From: Trochalopteron elliotii
Lineage: Eukaryota > Chordata > Aves > Passeriformes > Leiothrichidae
Assembly: GCA_024734555.1 (NCBI GenBank)
Contig: JANPWX010020150.1
Span: 3,021,363-3,085,362 of the forward strand
Reading direction: 5' to 3'
DNA: 64,000 nt
The position numbers and the translations under genes were made by a program. Below, in pieces: positions 1 through 9,855 of this stretch (its first letter is position 1; every line of letters begins with the position of its first letter). Below the pieces are notes generated by a model that ran no database searches, was not told the DNA's origin, and saw only the letters and a program-made list of their open reading frames with translations.

Positions 1-61
1 CTCCGCTCCCTCCTTTCTTCCTTCCTTGTCTCTTTCTTTCTCTTCTTTGCTCTGATTTTTC
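1..61. repeat. C/T-rich low-complexity tract
   Basis: Almost pure pyrimidine tract made of CTTC, CTTT and CTCC words, cut by the window edge. It is low-complexity DNA with no coding signal. Confidence 0.8.
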
Positions 62-1823
62 CTCCCTGTTTTTTTCACCTTTTGCTGACCCCTTCTCTTC
101 TTAGAAAGATAGCCTAAACCTGTACAAAATGAGTTATTGCCAATTATTTTCTCTTTGAATGATAGGTGTAAGAAAGGTCTTCAAAGTGGAAGAAGAAGAA
201 AGAGAAAAAACACCTTGCATTTTGGAGATATTTTATCTTTCTTGTTCCATCTATGCTTTTTATTGTTCTTTTAAATTACTTTCCATGCCCTTGATTTCCT
301 TCAGTATCTGAAATAGAGAGACTGAGTTTTGCTTTCCTAATTTTTTAAAATTTATATGTACAGAAATACATTATGCATGGGAATCAAAAATCTATTTAAG
401 AAAACAGAAGGTACAAAAATGATCACTATAAATCACAGAGTACTGGAGAAAGTTTTTAAGGTTCTAAATTTGAAGAGTACATGAAACAGTTAAATATGTA
501 TATAAATTTTTATACATTTGTATAATGTGCTGCTTTATCAAAATTTGTTCTTCTACTTTAATGAGAAGCTTTCAGACTCCAACAGTAAACACAATGCAGT
601 GAAGTGTTCCTTTGTTTTTTTCTTTGCTTTTTCTTTTTTCCTTTTATTTCTCTGTCATTCTCTTTTCTTTCCAATTTATATGGTTTTGAAAGAGTAAATG
701 TCTCTCTTGGGCTTTCTTTGAAAACTTCTAATAATATTATGGGAAGAGATTTTTGGAACTGATCAGAAAACTTAGATATGCACTTGGCTTCCCATTTTAG
801 GCTGAATGGGGAAAGTAGATTGAAACACTGGCAGGAAGAAGCCTTCCTGGGCTGTAGAGACCTGTCCTTCCTTCTACTGACATCATGGCACACAACCTCA
901 TTCATATTAAGTCCTATTTTAAAACTGAATAAAAGACATTTTCAGAAATTAACTTCAGAAAAGTTGATATCTCTGTTCTAACACTTGAGTCACATTTTTA
1001 GGGTGGGGTTTCTCTCTTTTTTTTTTTTTTTTTTTTTTTCTTCTCCTAGCCATTTGGTTTGAGCAAACTACAGTAAAGTCAGGAATAAACTAAGTTATCA
1101 GTCATCTTACTTCATCCCTTTCAATCAGGGACAGCTATATAGTAGACACCTACATTAGAGAAGAACACGATTTTTTTTTTCCTAAATTTTATAGTACTAC
1201 GCACATTAGGCTACAGTTTTTTTGCTGCCTATGACAAAGATTCATGGTAGGAGAATGAAAGATGTTGCAGGATGAGAGGACAAAAAATTATGTCCATGGC
1301 TATTGTCCTGCGCCCTTCCACTAATAGATTGTTTGATAAATGAAATTCCCAGTTGCCCAGGAAAATATTGTCTCAACAGAAATTATTCAGCTCAGACACA
1401 ATACCAGACTAATGAGATTATGTGTCCTTGAACAAACCTGGTTTGGATATGTTCAAATCTATACATGTTGAAATAATTTTTGATCTTCCTTTTACATGGC
1501 AGGTAGCATGTTATTCCTCTGCTTGGAAAAAATAATTTTGCTCCGATGTTGCAGTGCGTGGATGAGGTTTTTGAATTTGTATTTGTATTTTGTTTATTTG
1601 TTTGTAATGGTATGTCCCTTTCACCCCCTCAAACCCCTGAACACACCTGGTTTCACCCTGATGTAACCACACTCCCTTCCCTTCCCCCCATTGGCCCGAA
1701 GTTTCTTCCCTGCCCAGGCTGATCCCTGGGTTTGTCCTGATGAACTTGTACTCAGAAATAGCTAGAAAAATCTGTTGAAGTGTGCAAGTTTCAATTTTGT
1801 TTTTCCCCTCCAGCCCCAAAATA
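62..1823. other. Unassigned AT-rich noncoding DNA
   Basis: I see no exon, RNA gene or recognisable transposon here. The stretch holds a purine/pyrimidine-skewed patch near 600-670 and a run of 23 T at 1017-1039. Short open frames on both strands show no domain, no repeated motif and no plausible splice context. It reads as intergenic or intronic background. Confidence 0.6.
1017..1039. repeat. Poly-T run (23 T)
   Basis: An uninterrupted run of 23 T, seen directly. No retrotransposon body can be recognised beside it, so it is classed as a simple repeat. Confidence 0.9.
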
Positions 1824-1985
1824 TGTTAAAAGCAATCAGTTTATAGGGAGACGTTGACATGGTGCTAATAACACCAAAGTTATGTGTTCCATACCCCATC
1901 GAATCCCTTTGACCATTCATGAAGATTTGAACTTGATGATCCTAGTAGGTCCCTTTCAGCTCAGAATATTTTGTGATTTGGTAGA
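1824..1985 (+). mobile_element. tRNA-Ile-derived SINE with CR1-like tail (TguSINE1-like)
   Basis: The left part resembles the anticodon arm and T-arm of an isoleucine tRNA: a GGTGCTAATAACACC anticodon stem-loop with AAT as anticodon at 1861-1875, followed by a decayed T-arm. The right part, from about 1925, is a CR1 3' end of the form CTTGATGATCCTAGTAGGTC followed by an AATATTTTGTGATTT tail, which corresponds to the short ATTCTGTG repeats that end CR1 elements. A tRNA-Ile head on a CR1 tail is the known structure of TguSINE1 in the zebra finch, where CR1 proteins are thought to mobilise the SINE. The copy is diverged: the box A region is rearranged and the T-loop is damaged, so it is neither a functional tRNA nor likely to be transcribed. 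The left boundary is approximate. Confidence 0.75.
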
Positions 1986-3850
1986 CACATCCTTCTTTTC
2001 ATGTAAACTAAAAGCCAGGATTTCCTTCATTCTTAACTCCCATGACTTCCTGTAATTTTATAAAATTAACAGAATTATGCAAAAATAATCTTCAGGTATT
2101 GTCATTCTTCAATAGATTTTTTTTAAATCCAGAAGACTTATCTGTAGAAAATGTAGAACCCTTTCAAGTTGGTGCCAAATGTTGAATTATTAGAACTTTC
2201 CATGCAGTCAAGATGTTAATTCTCTTATTTATGAAATGTCAGTTATGTTTGTTCTTATTATGTAATTTGTAACATTTGCTTGCGTTAAATGCTTTATCCT
2301 AAACATTGTAAATGTTTAGCCTTCAAATTTTCTTAATTTGTCTGTTTGAATTTTACAGATAACCTAACAAAACTCAAAATGTTGCAAAGCTATAAGATTG
2401 TATGCTTCAACATTTTGAGAAGTGATAATCCTAAATTATAAGGTAAGGGAGGAAACTACTTAGAGATTTGCAAGCCCAACCTTGATACCAGTTCTTTTCA
2501 CTCTACTTGTTGCCCACAACAGCAAAACATTCCTGTGTTGAAAGTTATCTGGGTTTTTTTTTTTGTTGTTTGCTTTTGTTTGTTTTTTGTTTTTTTTTTT
2601 AAGTCCATAAAGAAGAAATAATATTTAGATTAGGATCCTAATTTAGTTGCTATAACATTTTTGTTTGCTCATTTGTCTGTTTGTTTTGGGATTTTTGGGG
2701 AGGGTTTTGTTGGTTGGTTGGTTGATTTGTTGGGGTGGGTTTTTTGTTCTTTGTTATTTGTTTTTGTGTTTGTTTTAAGGTATTTAACTTCTGTTTCATT
2801 ATAGAAGTCAGACACTTAATCCCTTTTTCTCTGGATATTCTGAGGGCTATATTATAGCAGCAGCAAACCTTTCAGAAGACAAAAAATACTCCCCATCTCT
2901 AGCTCATGTCTAAGACTAAGATGGACCAAGTGAAATGCCACATTTTTACAGAGAATTACAGAATCATCAAGACTCATTTGAACTTTATCAATGATTGAAC
3001 TTTAATTGATGGGGTCCTCAAAAACTGTTGATAATGGCAACCACATTAATATGTAGAAAAAACAGGCTGAAGTCTCAACGAAAACTTTCTGGGAAGCATT
3101 GAGGCCATGACTAAGGACCCAGAGTATCTGCCATAAGTATGTTCACATGCAGTAATGCATCTGCTGTGGAAACACATAATCCAGAGAGGAAATACAGATT
3201 CTCTTGTTCTGACACCCAGAGCCTTTTTTTTTTTCCCCAATATCAACACTGTTAAGAATTTTTCTTCTTTCTTGTCTGGTCAGCTAAAAAATGCAGCATT
3301 TTCCCCTGAGTATTCAAATTCCTTCTGACTTTATAGCCATGAACCTGTCTGTTTTATGTGGCTTTTACTGGTTGCATCCTGCCTTCACTTGTTTATTTCT
3401 GATGCTTAATACAGCATTTTCTGATCTGTAGTTAACCACTGTCAAAACAGATCAGGAATTTCTTCCTTTCCTCAGGGTAATTAATAGGGAAACTTCTTTC
3501 TTATTTTATTTTGGAAATGTTTGTAAAAATTAATGAAGCATGTTTTGCTAAATTGAAGCCATTGAACTTTTACAACTGAAATATATGCTGCCTTAGTGAG
3601 AAAGACTTAAGCACGGAGGAAAAAGTAATGCATAACTAGTCCCTACTAAAGTAGTCACAAAAATGGCATGCATTTATGCATTTGCACTGCCTATTTTTTA
3701 ATTGTATAACTTGCAATTCTTAAGGAAAAATGCACTTATGGTACTGATCAATTAAGGCTAGTGTTCTCAGTCTTGTATTTAAAACACATCAAGCTTCCAT
3801 CTTCAATATCCCCAATTTCTATAATTTAACATGGCTTAATTGAGAGCAAA
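1986..3850. other. Unassigned AT-rich noncoding DNA
   Basis: No gene or transposon was recognised. The most visible structure is the T/G-rich tract at 2552-2780. The remainder is AT-rich sequence with many short poly-A and poly-T runs and only chance open frames. Confidence 0.6.
2552..2780. repeat. T/G-rich low-complexity tract (TTTG, GGTT words)
   Basis: Two blocks of T runs broken by single G or by GG, including repeated TTTG and four GGTT units near 2708-2724. This is simple sequence. Similar T/G tracts recur at 36.6 kb and 63.9 kb, and the complementary A/C form occurs at 50.3, 57.8 and 59.4 kb. Confidence 0.8.
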
Positions 3851-4403
3851 TCAAACCTGACCAATTTGGCGGCCTTCTGAAACAGGGTTACAGTAATGGT
3901 GGATGAGAGAGCATCAACTCACATCATCTACCTCGACTTGTGCAGAGCATTTGTTATTGTCCTGTACAGCACCCTTGTCTTTAAACAGGAGAGGCATGGA
4001 TGTGACAGATGGAATTCTCTGTGGGTGAAAAGTTTACTGGATGGCATTGTGGTCACTGTCTCAAAGTCCAAGTGGAGTCTAATTGCAAGAGATGTTGCTC
4101 AGAGATCAGAGTTGGAACCAGCATTGACACCTTGTTGGCGACATGGCCAGGGGGATCAAGGGCATCCTCAGAAAGTTCATACAACACTTAGCTGAGAGGT
4201 GAGGTCACACACTGGAGGGAAGGGATGCCAACCAGAGGGACCTGGGCAGGCTGGAGAGGTGGGACTGCATGAACCTCTAGAAGTACAGCAAGGCCAAATG
4301 CCAGGTCCTGCACCTGAGTCAGGGCAATCCCAAGCAAAAGTGCAGGGTGGACAGTGAATTAATTGATTCAGACCAGCCTTGAGTACAAAGATTTGGGGGT
4401 GTT
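3851..4403 (+). mobile_element. CR1 LINE fragment, reverse-transcriptase region
   Basis: The plus strand matches the part of the CR1 second open frame that encodes the reverse transcriptase and the region behind it. A broken frame from 3896 reads VDERASTHIIYLDLCRAF, equivalent to the family's YLDLCKAFD motif A, with the final Asp of that motif replaced by Val. Further along the frame is lost, but the nucleotide similarity continues: the GTTGGCGACATGG word near 4133, the GGAGGGAAGGGATGCCA word near 4217, and the AAGGCCAAATGCCAGGTCCT segment near 4290. Frameshifts and an internal deletion after 4050 make it a dead copy. It ends abruptly at about 4403 against an antisense CR1 piece, so the junction is a secondary rearrangement or insertion rather than the natural CR1 end. 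Confidence 0.88.
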
Positions 4404-4515
4404 GTATATGACCCAACCTCTCCTGTGGAGACAGACTGAGAGAGATGGGATATCCACAACTTCTCTGGACAATTTGTTCCAGTGCCTCACTATTCTCACA
4501 GTAAAAAGGGGCCTT
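4404..4515 (-). mobile_element. CR1 LINE fragment, antisense, left part (split by an LTR)
   Basis: This is antisense CR1 3'-region sequence, recognised by the GATATCCACAACTTCTCTGG and GTTCCAGTGCCTCACTATTC words that recur in the antisense CR1 at 35.15 kb. It stops at the target site of the LTR at 4522. The same element resumes at 5151, so the two pieces were once contiguous. Confidence 0.8.
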
Positions 4516-4521
4516 CCTGAT
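4516..4521. repeat. Left target-site duplication of the solo LTR (CCTGAT)
   Basis: CCTGAT lies directly before the TGTGGGAG start of the LTR and pairs with CCTAAT at 5151-5156, with one mismatch. The CR1 sequence expected here reads CCTAATATCTAAC, so the left copy carries the G substitution. Confidence 0.75.
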
Positions 4522-4917
4522 TGTGGGAGTGCATTTTTTAATTTTAAGTTTAATTCATAAGTTAATGTTCTTTTGTAAAATGGTTTGTTCTCTGTACCCC
4601 TTTTTGTTACCCACCTTTGGTTCATCCCTGTTTTTTCCCCAGTGACAGTTCTGTGGTTGGTTCTGTATTCTCCCTGAGTTTTCCCCCGCAGAGACGGTTA
4701 TCTGTCCATCATTTCATAGACAGCACCTGTTGCTGTCTATCATTTTTGGAGTCGCTCTCCACTTCTGGAAGATTCTGAGAGAAGCATCGAGTGATTGGAC
4801 AGAATGATGATTGTCACCTTCTAATGTTCATTGTATGGTTGTTTTGTATGTTTGTTTATGATATGAGCCACCCCCCTGTTAAACCTTATTGGTTCCCTTT
4901 CTGTGTAACACCCCCAG

Positions 4918-4924
4918 TTATAAG
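4918..4924 (+). promoter_or_regulatory. TATA-like box of the solo LTR
   Basis: TTATAAG lies about 26 bp downstream of an inverted CCAAT box and about 75 bp before AATAAA. That is the normal place for a retroviral core promoter, and transcription would start near 4945-4950. Present activity is unknown. Confidence 0.6.
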
Positions 4925-4995
4925 GTCTCACCCGAGAGTTAACCGGGGTCTTCGGCACGCTGACTCTCGAGGTGAGGACCCCACACCGGGGTTCC

Positions 4996-5001
4996 AATAA
5001 A
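4996..5001 (+). promoter_or_regulatory. Polyadenylation signal of the solo LTR
   Basis: An intact AATAAA sits inside the presumed R region and is followed within 30 bp by C/T-rich sequence. It could terminate transcripts that read into the LTR from the left. Confidence 0.65.
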
Positions 5002-5150
5002 CTCGTGTGACCCGGCGTCTCCGGAGCCCCCCCTTTTTACGATCCTCCAGCCAATCGCCACGCAGGAGCAGCCCAAGTGAAAAAGATCCCGCTGGACTGG
5101 AGTGTTATCTGTGCAGCAGCTGGCCGGCTTTAAAAACAGGCACGGTAACA

Positions 5151-5377
5151 CCTAATATCTAACTAAAATCTACCCTCTTTTAGTTCAAAGACATTCCCTC
5201 TCATCCTATCAGAGCATGCCCTTGTAAAAAGTCCGCTTCTTGCTTTCCTATAGGTCCTCTTTTGGATCCAGAAGGATGAAGTAAGATCTCATTAGTGCTT
5301 TCTCCAGATGAACAACTTCATCTCACTTAGATTATCCTCACAGAATGTGCTCCAGCCCTCTCATCATCTTCACTTTG
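5151..5377 (-). mobile_element. CR1 LINE fragment, antisense, right part
   Basis: This continues the antisense CR1 interrupted by the LTR. CCTAATATCTAAC at 5151 follows directly from the left part once the LTR and one target duplication are removed. The CTACCCTCTTTTAGTTCAAAG word, the CATGCCCTTGTAAAAAGTCC word and the GTGCTCCAGCCCTCTCATCA segment are standard antisense CR1. Its first six bases (5151-5156) are also the right copy of the LTR target-site duplication. Confidence 0.85.
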
Positions 5378-5475
5378 AAATTGTTCAAGGCCAGGTTAAG
5401 GAAGATGGTTGAGTCAAAGCTGTCCCTCCCACGACAGGAGACTTCAAACTAGATTTGTGGTTCCTTTCAAAAAAA
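5378..5475 (+). mobile_element. CR1 LINE 3'-end fragment, sense
   Basis: TTGTTCAAGGCCAGGTTAAG, followed by a decayed form of the CTCCCATGGCAGG-type segment and an A-rich end, matches the last 100 bp of CR1 in the plus direction. It abuts the antisense CR1 head to head, with a turn point near 5375-5380. Either two CR1 copies were inserted in opposite orientation or the locus was inverted. Confidence 0.65.
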
Positions 5476-6680
5476 ACCAATCTTTGATTTTTTACAGAAA
5501 TCGCTGCTAAAAGTCCTTACTCAGATTGTGGTATTCCAGCAGAAAGTTTAGGTCAAATTTACACACAGACACAAAAAAGAACACAGAATGATAATGAATA
5601 ATTTCCATCTGAAAATACAGGAAAAGTAAATCTTTGACTTAAGCATCATAAGCCTTTGTTTCCCAGCTTTTTGTTCCTATTGTCATTATGATATCTTTTT
5701 GACAATATATGCCCTCTGAATCCATCATTTTGTTCTGATGTATAAGGCTTAACTATCAGTGTTTTCTCTCTCTTATTTCCTCTTTTCTCTGTTTCTTTCA
5801 AATGGATTAGTCATCTAGTTTGACTATAGCCTCATTCTAATGAATGAAATAGACTGGAAAGAAAAGATAATATTCAAATTCTCACAAGACTTAAACATGG
5901 TGATGCTGAAGGACTCTGCACTTGACTTTTAGACTCCTAAATCCAAGAACTGAGTTAGACACTGGAGTCCCAGTACAAAATGAAAGAAAACGTAAATATC
6001 TTTAAAGTTTTCAGTGCTGTGGATTTAAACAGAGTGCAGACAGGTTTAAGAACATATCTTTAATTTCAATTCTCTCTTGGACTGAAGGTCCTATGTCTGG
6101 ATTGAGCTGGATGCATCTGCAAGGCTGGGATTCCAAATCTCAAATCCGATCCAGTTTTTGTCTAAAAGCATGAATGTGCGAATAACTAACTGTAACAAGT
6201 AATTGAGGAGAACTTAAATGCCAAAAGACTTACAGGTCAGCCTTCTAGACTCATTTGCCAGAAGGAGTTATAGTTATGACTCTTAATTTTGTACTATAGT
6301 TCAGATGGAAAATTCTTATTCCTTCTCACATGTTTTGTTTCCTTTTACTACACAGGGAACACAATTTGATGTGATGACAACGATGCTGCTGCTGCTGCTG
6401 CTGCTGACAACAATTAATTTATGGAATATCTTTTTCTCTGGCAGTTCTTTAACAGCATTCAACTGATGCTGCTGAAATGAAGGAAAGGTTTGATTCAACT
6501 CTCTTTAGTTTGTGCTGGTTAATGTTTCTTGACCAAAAAGACTCAAGAGAGATGACTATCTGGAAAGGGACACAACCATGATTTTTCCAAAAAACTACAC
6601 TGTTCATGTAGCAATCTGCACGTATGTATTCTTTCTGCTCACATGAAGGACAAGCTATTCATTGTTAGGTATCTAAATAT
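5476..6680. other. Unassigned noncoding DNA
   Basis: No exon or transposon was recognised. It contains the CTG tandem repeat at 6384-6406. The remainder is AT-rich with only short chance open frames. Confidence 0.6.
6384..6406. repeat. (CTG/CAG)n microsatellite, about 7.5 units
   Basis: A short uninterrupted TGC repeat, seen directly. On the minus strand it would read as a Ser run in a 60-residue open frame, which is a chance frame. Confidence 0.9.
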
Positions 6681-7243
6681 TGCTGTGGTTTAACCCTAGA
6701 CAGCAACAAGGCCCCAAACAGACACTCACTTCATCTACCTCAGGACGGGGGAGAAAATCTGAAAAGTAAAAGTGAGAAAAGTCGTGGGTTGAGATAAAGA
6801 CAGTTTCCAGGTAATGCAAGACTTGATCATGAAAGGAAAGCAAAATCAGAAACTCATCCACAACTTCCCAGGGCAATCAGGTGTTCAGCCATCTCCAGGA
6901 AAGCAGGGCTCTGTGACGTGTAATGATTACTTGTGAAGACAGATATCATCACTCTGAACATTCCCACATTCTTTCTTCAGGTTTATGTGCTAGGCACGGT
7001 GCCATGTAATCTAGATTGACTCTGGGGTCACTTGCGGTCACTTGTACCTAATTGCTTCCTCTTCATCTCCACCCAGCTGGGGGCAGGGTGAGAAACAAAA
7101 GAGGCCTTGGCTCTGTGTAATCCCTGCTTGGGGATAGTTAAAACATCCCTAAATTATCAACATGATTTTCCACACAAATCTAAAACACAGCCCATACCAG
7201 CTATATGAAGACAATTAACCCTATCCCATCCCAAATAAGCACA
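6681..7243 (-). mobile_element. Degraded avian ERV solo LTR, minus strand, about 563 bp
   Basis: Read on the plus strand it starts TGCTGTGGTTTAACCCTAGA and ends with CAGCTATATGAAGACAATTA, ACCCTATCCCA and a final ACA. Both ends match a very common avian ERV LTR as I remember it, in antisense: in sense these LTRs begin TGTCCTGGTTT and end with a decayed form of GGTTAAACCACGACA. The GTGGGTTGAGATAAAGACAG block at 6784-6803 is the usual downstream R/U5 part. Flanks read AATAT at 6676-6680 and ATAT at 7244-7247 (AATAT if the last base of the LTR is shared), fitting a 4-5 bp target duplication. The middle is heavily mutated and neither the TATA box nor the polyadenylation signal of the family is intact. 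No internal retroviral sequence flanks it. ERVL assignment is from memory and uncertain. Confidence 0.78.
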
Positions 7244-8896
7244 ATATAAATTTTGCTGTCACATTGAACAGCCCAATAGAAGAATATGCTTATAGAGCTT
7301 TGATTAAAGTGCTGAAAGAGAAACACAAGATGGAGGGAAGTTTGCAAACTAGAGCAAGGTGTGACATTGGACAACGTGGGACTGTCAACCTCCATCTGAA
7401 ATTTTCTAATAGCTTATGAACTGTATTTTGCAATATTAATTCATTTTGTTTGGGGGTCATTGACATTGTGCTGCCTTTGCACAGGTGTGATGTAGAGTTG
7501 ATGAGCTGTATGTAGTTTCATTACAAGTGAAAAACTGACTTACTACCTCTGCCAGACAAGCAGAAAAAGAACCACTGTAAAGCTCCAAAGAGCAGTGTTT
7601 ATAAGTTTTCAAATAGAAGCTGAGAAACACCAATAAAGTTTGGATTCAGCTCAAGTGTACCATCAACCTCAGGCAGCTTCCTGATATTTTTATTTATTTA
7701 TTTTTTTATGATCCATTTATCTAGCACCACTAAAAGATCTATAGAGAAAATTACTGGGGCAAAACAGAGATCCAATTGCACATTGTACAATAGGAGCAAA
7801 TAATTCCTGTTCTCATTATTTGAACCGACAATTTGCTAAACCAGTATTAACAAGAACAACAACTTTACCAGGTTAAAGGAGTTTTGTACTGAGTAATGAC
7901 TGCCTGGAGAAGGAAAGAACAGAGAGAGTAAATCCTAACGGCCTTTTACTATTGAGGTAGCACATGCAAGTGAATCAATAGTGGCCGGAAAGGAGGTGCT
8001 GTAAAGATGTTTTATTGGTTTGACTAAGTAGGTTGGCAGGGAAGCTGCTGCAAGTATCAGTGCAAGCAATCAAACTGGCCCAAACACAGAGTTGAAGCCC
8101 AAGAGCCTTCACTTTCTTGGAAGCACTAAAAATAATGTTTTGGTCATAAGAGCCTATGTCATCCAGCCTGGCCTTGTGTCAAGGCTGTGAACTGCCTGGC
8201 CAGTTCAAACATTTTCTTTCTTTTAGTCACAAAGGACACCTTATCTAGGTATTTGCAAAGGACTTTCTCCCAGCTAATGAGCTACAAGCAGACCTAAGTC
8301 CATTGCAGGAGAGAAGCATATGAGAGCCCTGAAGAGATCAGTTTTGACATACAACAGCCTGGATCTCTTCCTACCCACTTCCGCACACCTGACTGTGGCA
8401 GTTAGCAGGAATCTCAGTGCTAGAGCTCCCTTTGTAGCCAGAGAGGCTTCTCTTAGGGGTGCTTCAATCTTTCTTAGATCAACCAGACTCTCTCCATTTA
8501 CTTTACTGGCAGCCCATGGAGACCAGGCTCCCAGGTTACATCAATTGCCCAGCTAATTATATTTAGAAAGGTTGAATCTAAGTCCACAAGTACACAGCCA
8601 GTGAGTCAGTAGTTTTTCAGCAGAGAGGCTATAACTTATTAAGGCATGTTACATTGATTCATTGGGGGGGGGTTGAACATACATAAATTACATTTTCAGT
8701 CAATAGAAATTTGTTGACCCACAAGATTTTCAACTTTGTTTCCAGCAACATACAATCTGCTAGCATCCTTTCAGCAGCAAAAACTTTGTCCATGTCTATG
8801 GCAAAAGAAGTCTTAAAAGTGCTTTAATATTTTCTTAAATGTATTTTACTAGAAATAGCAATCATAATAATAGCAACAAAGAGTAATACAATGCAG
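7244..8896. other. Unassigned noncoding DNA between two LTRs
   Basis: The two flanking LTRs are of different families and opposite orientation, so this is not a provirus interior. I looked for gag, protease, RT or integrase words and saw none. It holds a TTTA-rich patch at 7688-7710 and a 9-10 base G run near 8665. A 78-codon open frame at 8320-8556 has no recognisable domain. Confidence 0.6.
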
Positions 8897-9855
8897 TATT
8901 GGGTTTGCATGTCAAGGTTTTAGTAACAGAAGGACTACAGGCCTGGTTTCTGCAAGAAGCTACTGGAAGGTTCCCCCATGTCTGGCACAGCCAATGCCAG
9001 CTGGATCCAGGATTGACCCAATGTTTCCCAAAGCTGAACCCCTCAGCAACTGTGGCAGCACCTCTGGGATAAGAGACATGAGAAGTTGTGGGGATAAAAG
9101 AGCTGCACAACAGCAACAGCAGCAGGAGAGAGGGGTGAGAACATGTGAGAGGAGCAGCCCTGCAGACAGGCAGGGCAGTGCAGAAGGAGGGGCAGGAGCT
9201 GCTCCAGGCTCTGGAGCTCAGATTCCCCTGCAGCCCCTGGAGCAGCCCATGCTGAGGGCAGCTGTGTCCCTGCAGCCCAGAGAGGGCATGGGGGAGCAGA
9301 GATCCACCTGCAGCTTCTCCCCTGGAGGAGCCCAGGCTGAAGCAGGGGGATGCTCAAAGGAGGCTGTGACCCCACAGGACTCCTGTGCTGGAGCAGGATC
9401 CTGGCAGGACCAGTGGTTCCATGGAGAGAGGAGCCCAGGCTGGAGCAGGTTTGGTGGCAGGACTTGTGACCTCATGGAGGATCCTCACCAAAGCTGCCTG
9501 TTCCTGAAGGACTGATCCTGTGGAACAGACCTGTTCTGGAGCAATGATGAGGAACTGCAGCCTGTGGGAAGGATTTAAACTAATGAAATCTGTGAAGGAC
9601 TGTCTCCCATGGGAGGGACCCCACACTGGATCTGGGAAGAGTCCAGCTGAAGTCCAGCCCCTGGGGGGCAAGGAACAACAGAGACAATGTGTGATGAACT
9701 GACCACAGCCCACATTCCCCATCTCCCTGTGCTACTCTGGGAGAAAAGGTAGAGAAAATTGGGAGTGAAGTTGAACTGAGTTGTCCACCTGAGCAAGGAA
9801 GTGACAGAGTGGCTTTGGTGGGCAATGGGCATTCCAGCCGTGGCGAACCCATAAC
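8897..9855 (+). mobile_element. Avian ERV solo LTR, about 960 bp, with internal deletion
   Basis: The sequence follows from end to end a common long avian LTR as I remember it. It starts TATTGGGTTTGC (family TGTTGGGTTTGC), has the GAAGCTACTGGAAGGTTCCC and CACAGCCAATGCCAGCTGGA blocks near 8950-9005, and then a CAG-rich segment at 9108-9125. A long GC-rich body follows, built from recurring CTGGAGCAG and CCCAGGCTGGAGCAGG words. It ends with the GTGGCTTTGGTGGGCAATGG segment and AACCCATAAC. Between about 9775 and 9785 the usual TATA/AATAAA-containing part of the family is missing, so the copy has lost its termination region. Both terminal dinucleotides are mutated and no clean target duplication is visible, so it is an old insertion. 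The repeated GGAGCAG words create a long chance frame at 8994-9515. ERVL affiliation is probable but unverified. Confidence 0.78.

Larger units (their letters stand above)
4522..5150 (+). mobile_element. Solo LTR of an endogenous retrovirus, 629 bp, inserted in CR1
   Basis: The element begins TGTGGGAG, ends GGTAACA, and is flanked by a 6-bp duplication (CCTGAT/CCTAAT). It therefore has the TG...CA ends and target duplication of a retroviral LTR. Inside are an inverted CCAAT box (ATTGG, 4888-4892), a TATA-like TTATAAG at 4918-4924, and a polyadenylation signal AATAAA at 4996-5001, in the right order for U3-R-U5 on the plus strand. The promoter-to-U5 part is GC-rich and keeps many CpG dinucleotides, unlike its surroundings. 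No gag, pol or env sequence and no second LTR are adjacent, so this is a solo LTR left by recombination between two LTRs. A 6-bp duplication is usual for class II (alpha/beta-like) elements, but I cannot assign the family. The interrupted CR1 on both sides fixes its boundaries independently. Confidence 0.88.

Noticed and set aside
1861..1895. Functional tRNA-Ile gene
   Set aside because: Only the anticodon arm is recognisable. The acceptor stem and T-loop are damaged and a CR1 tail follows, so it is a SINE.
8994..9515. 173-codon frame as a cellular gene
   Set aside because: It lies inside a recognised LTR, is made of repeated GGAGCAG-type words and has no domain. It is kept only as a finding about the LTR.
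6681..9855. A provirus bounded by the two LTRs
   Set aside because: The LTRs belong to different families in opposite orientation and the DNA between them shows no retroviral gene.
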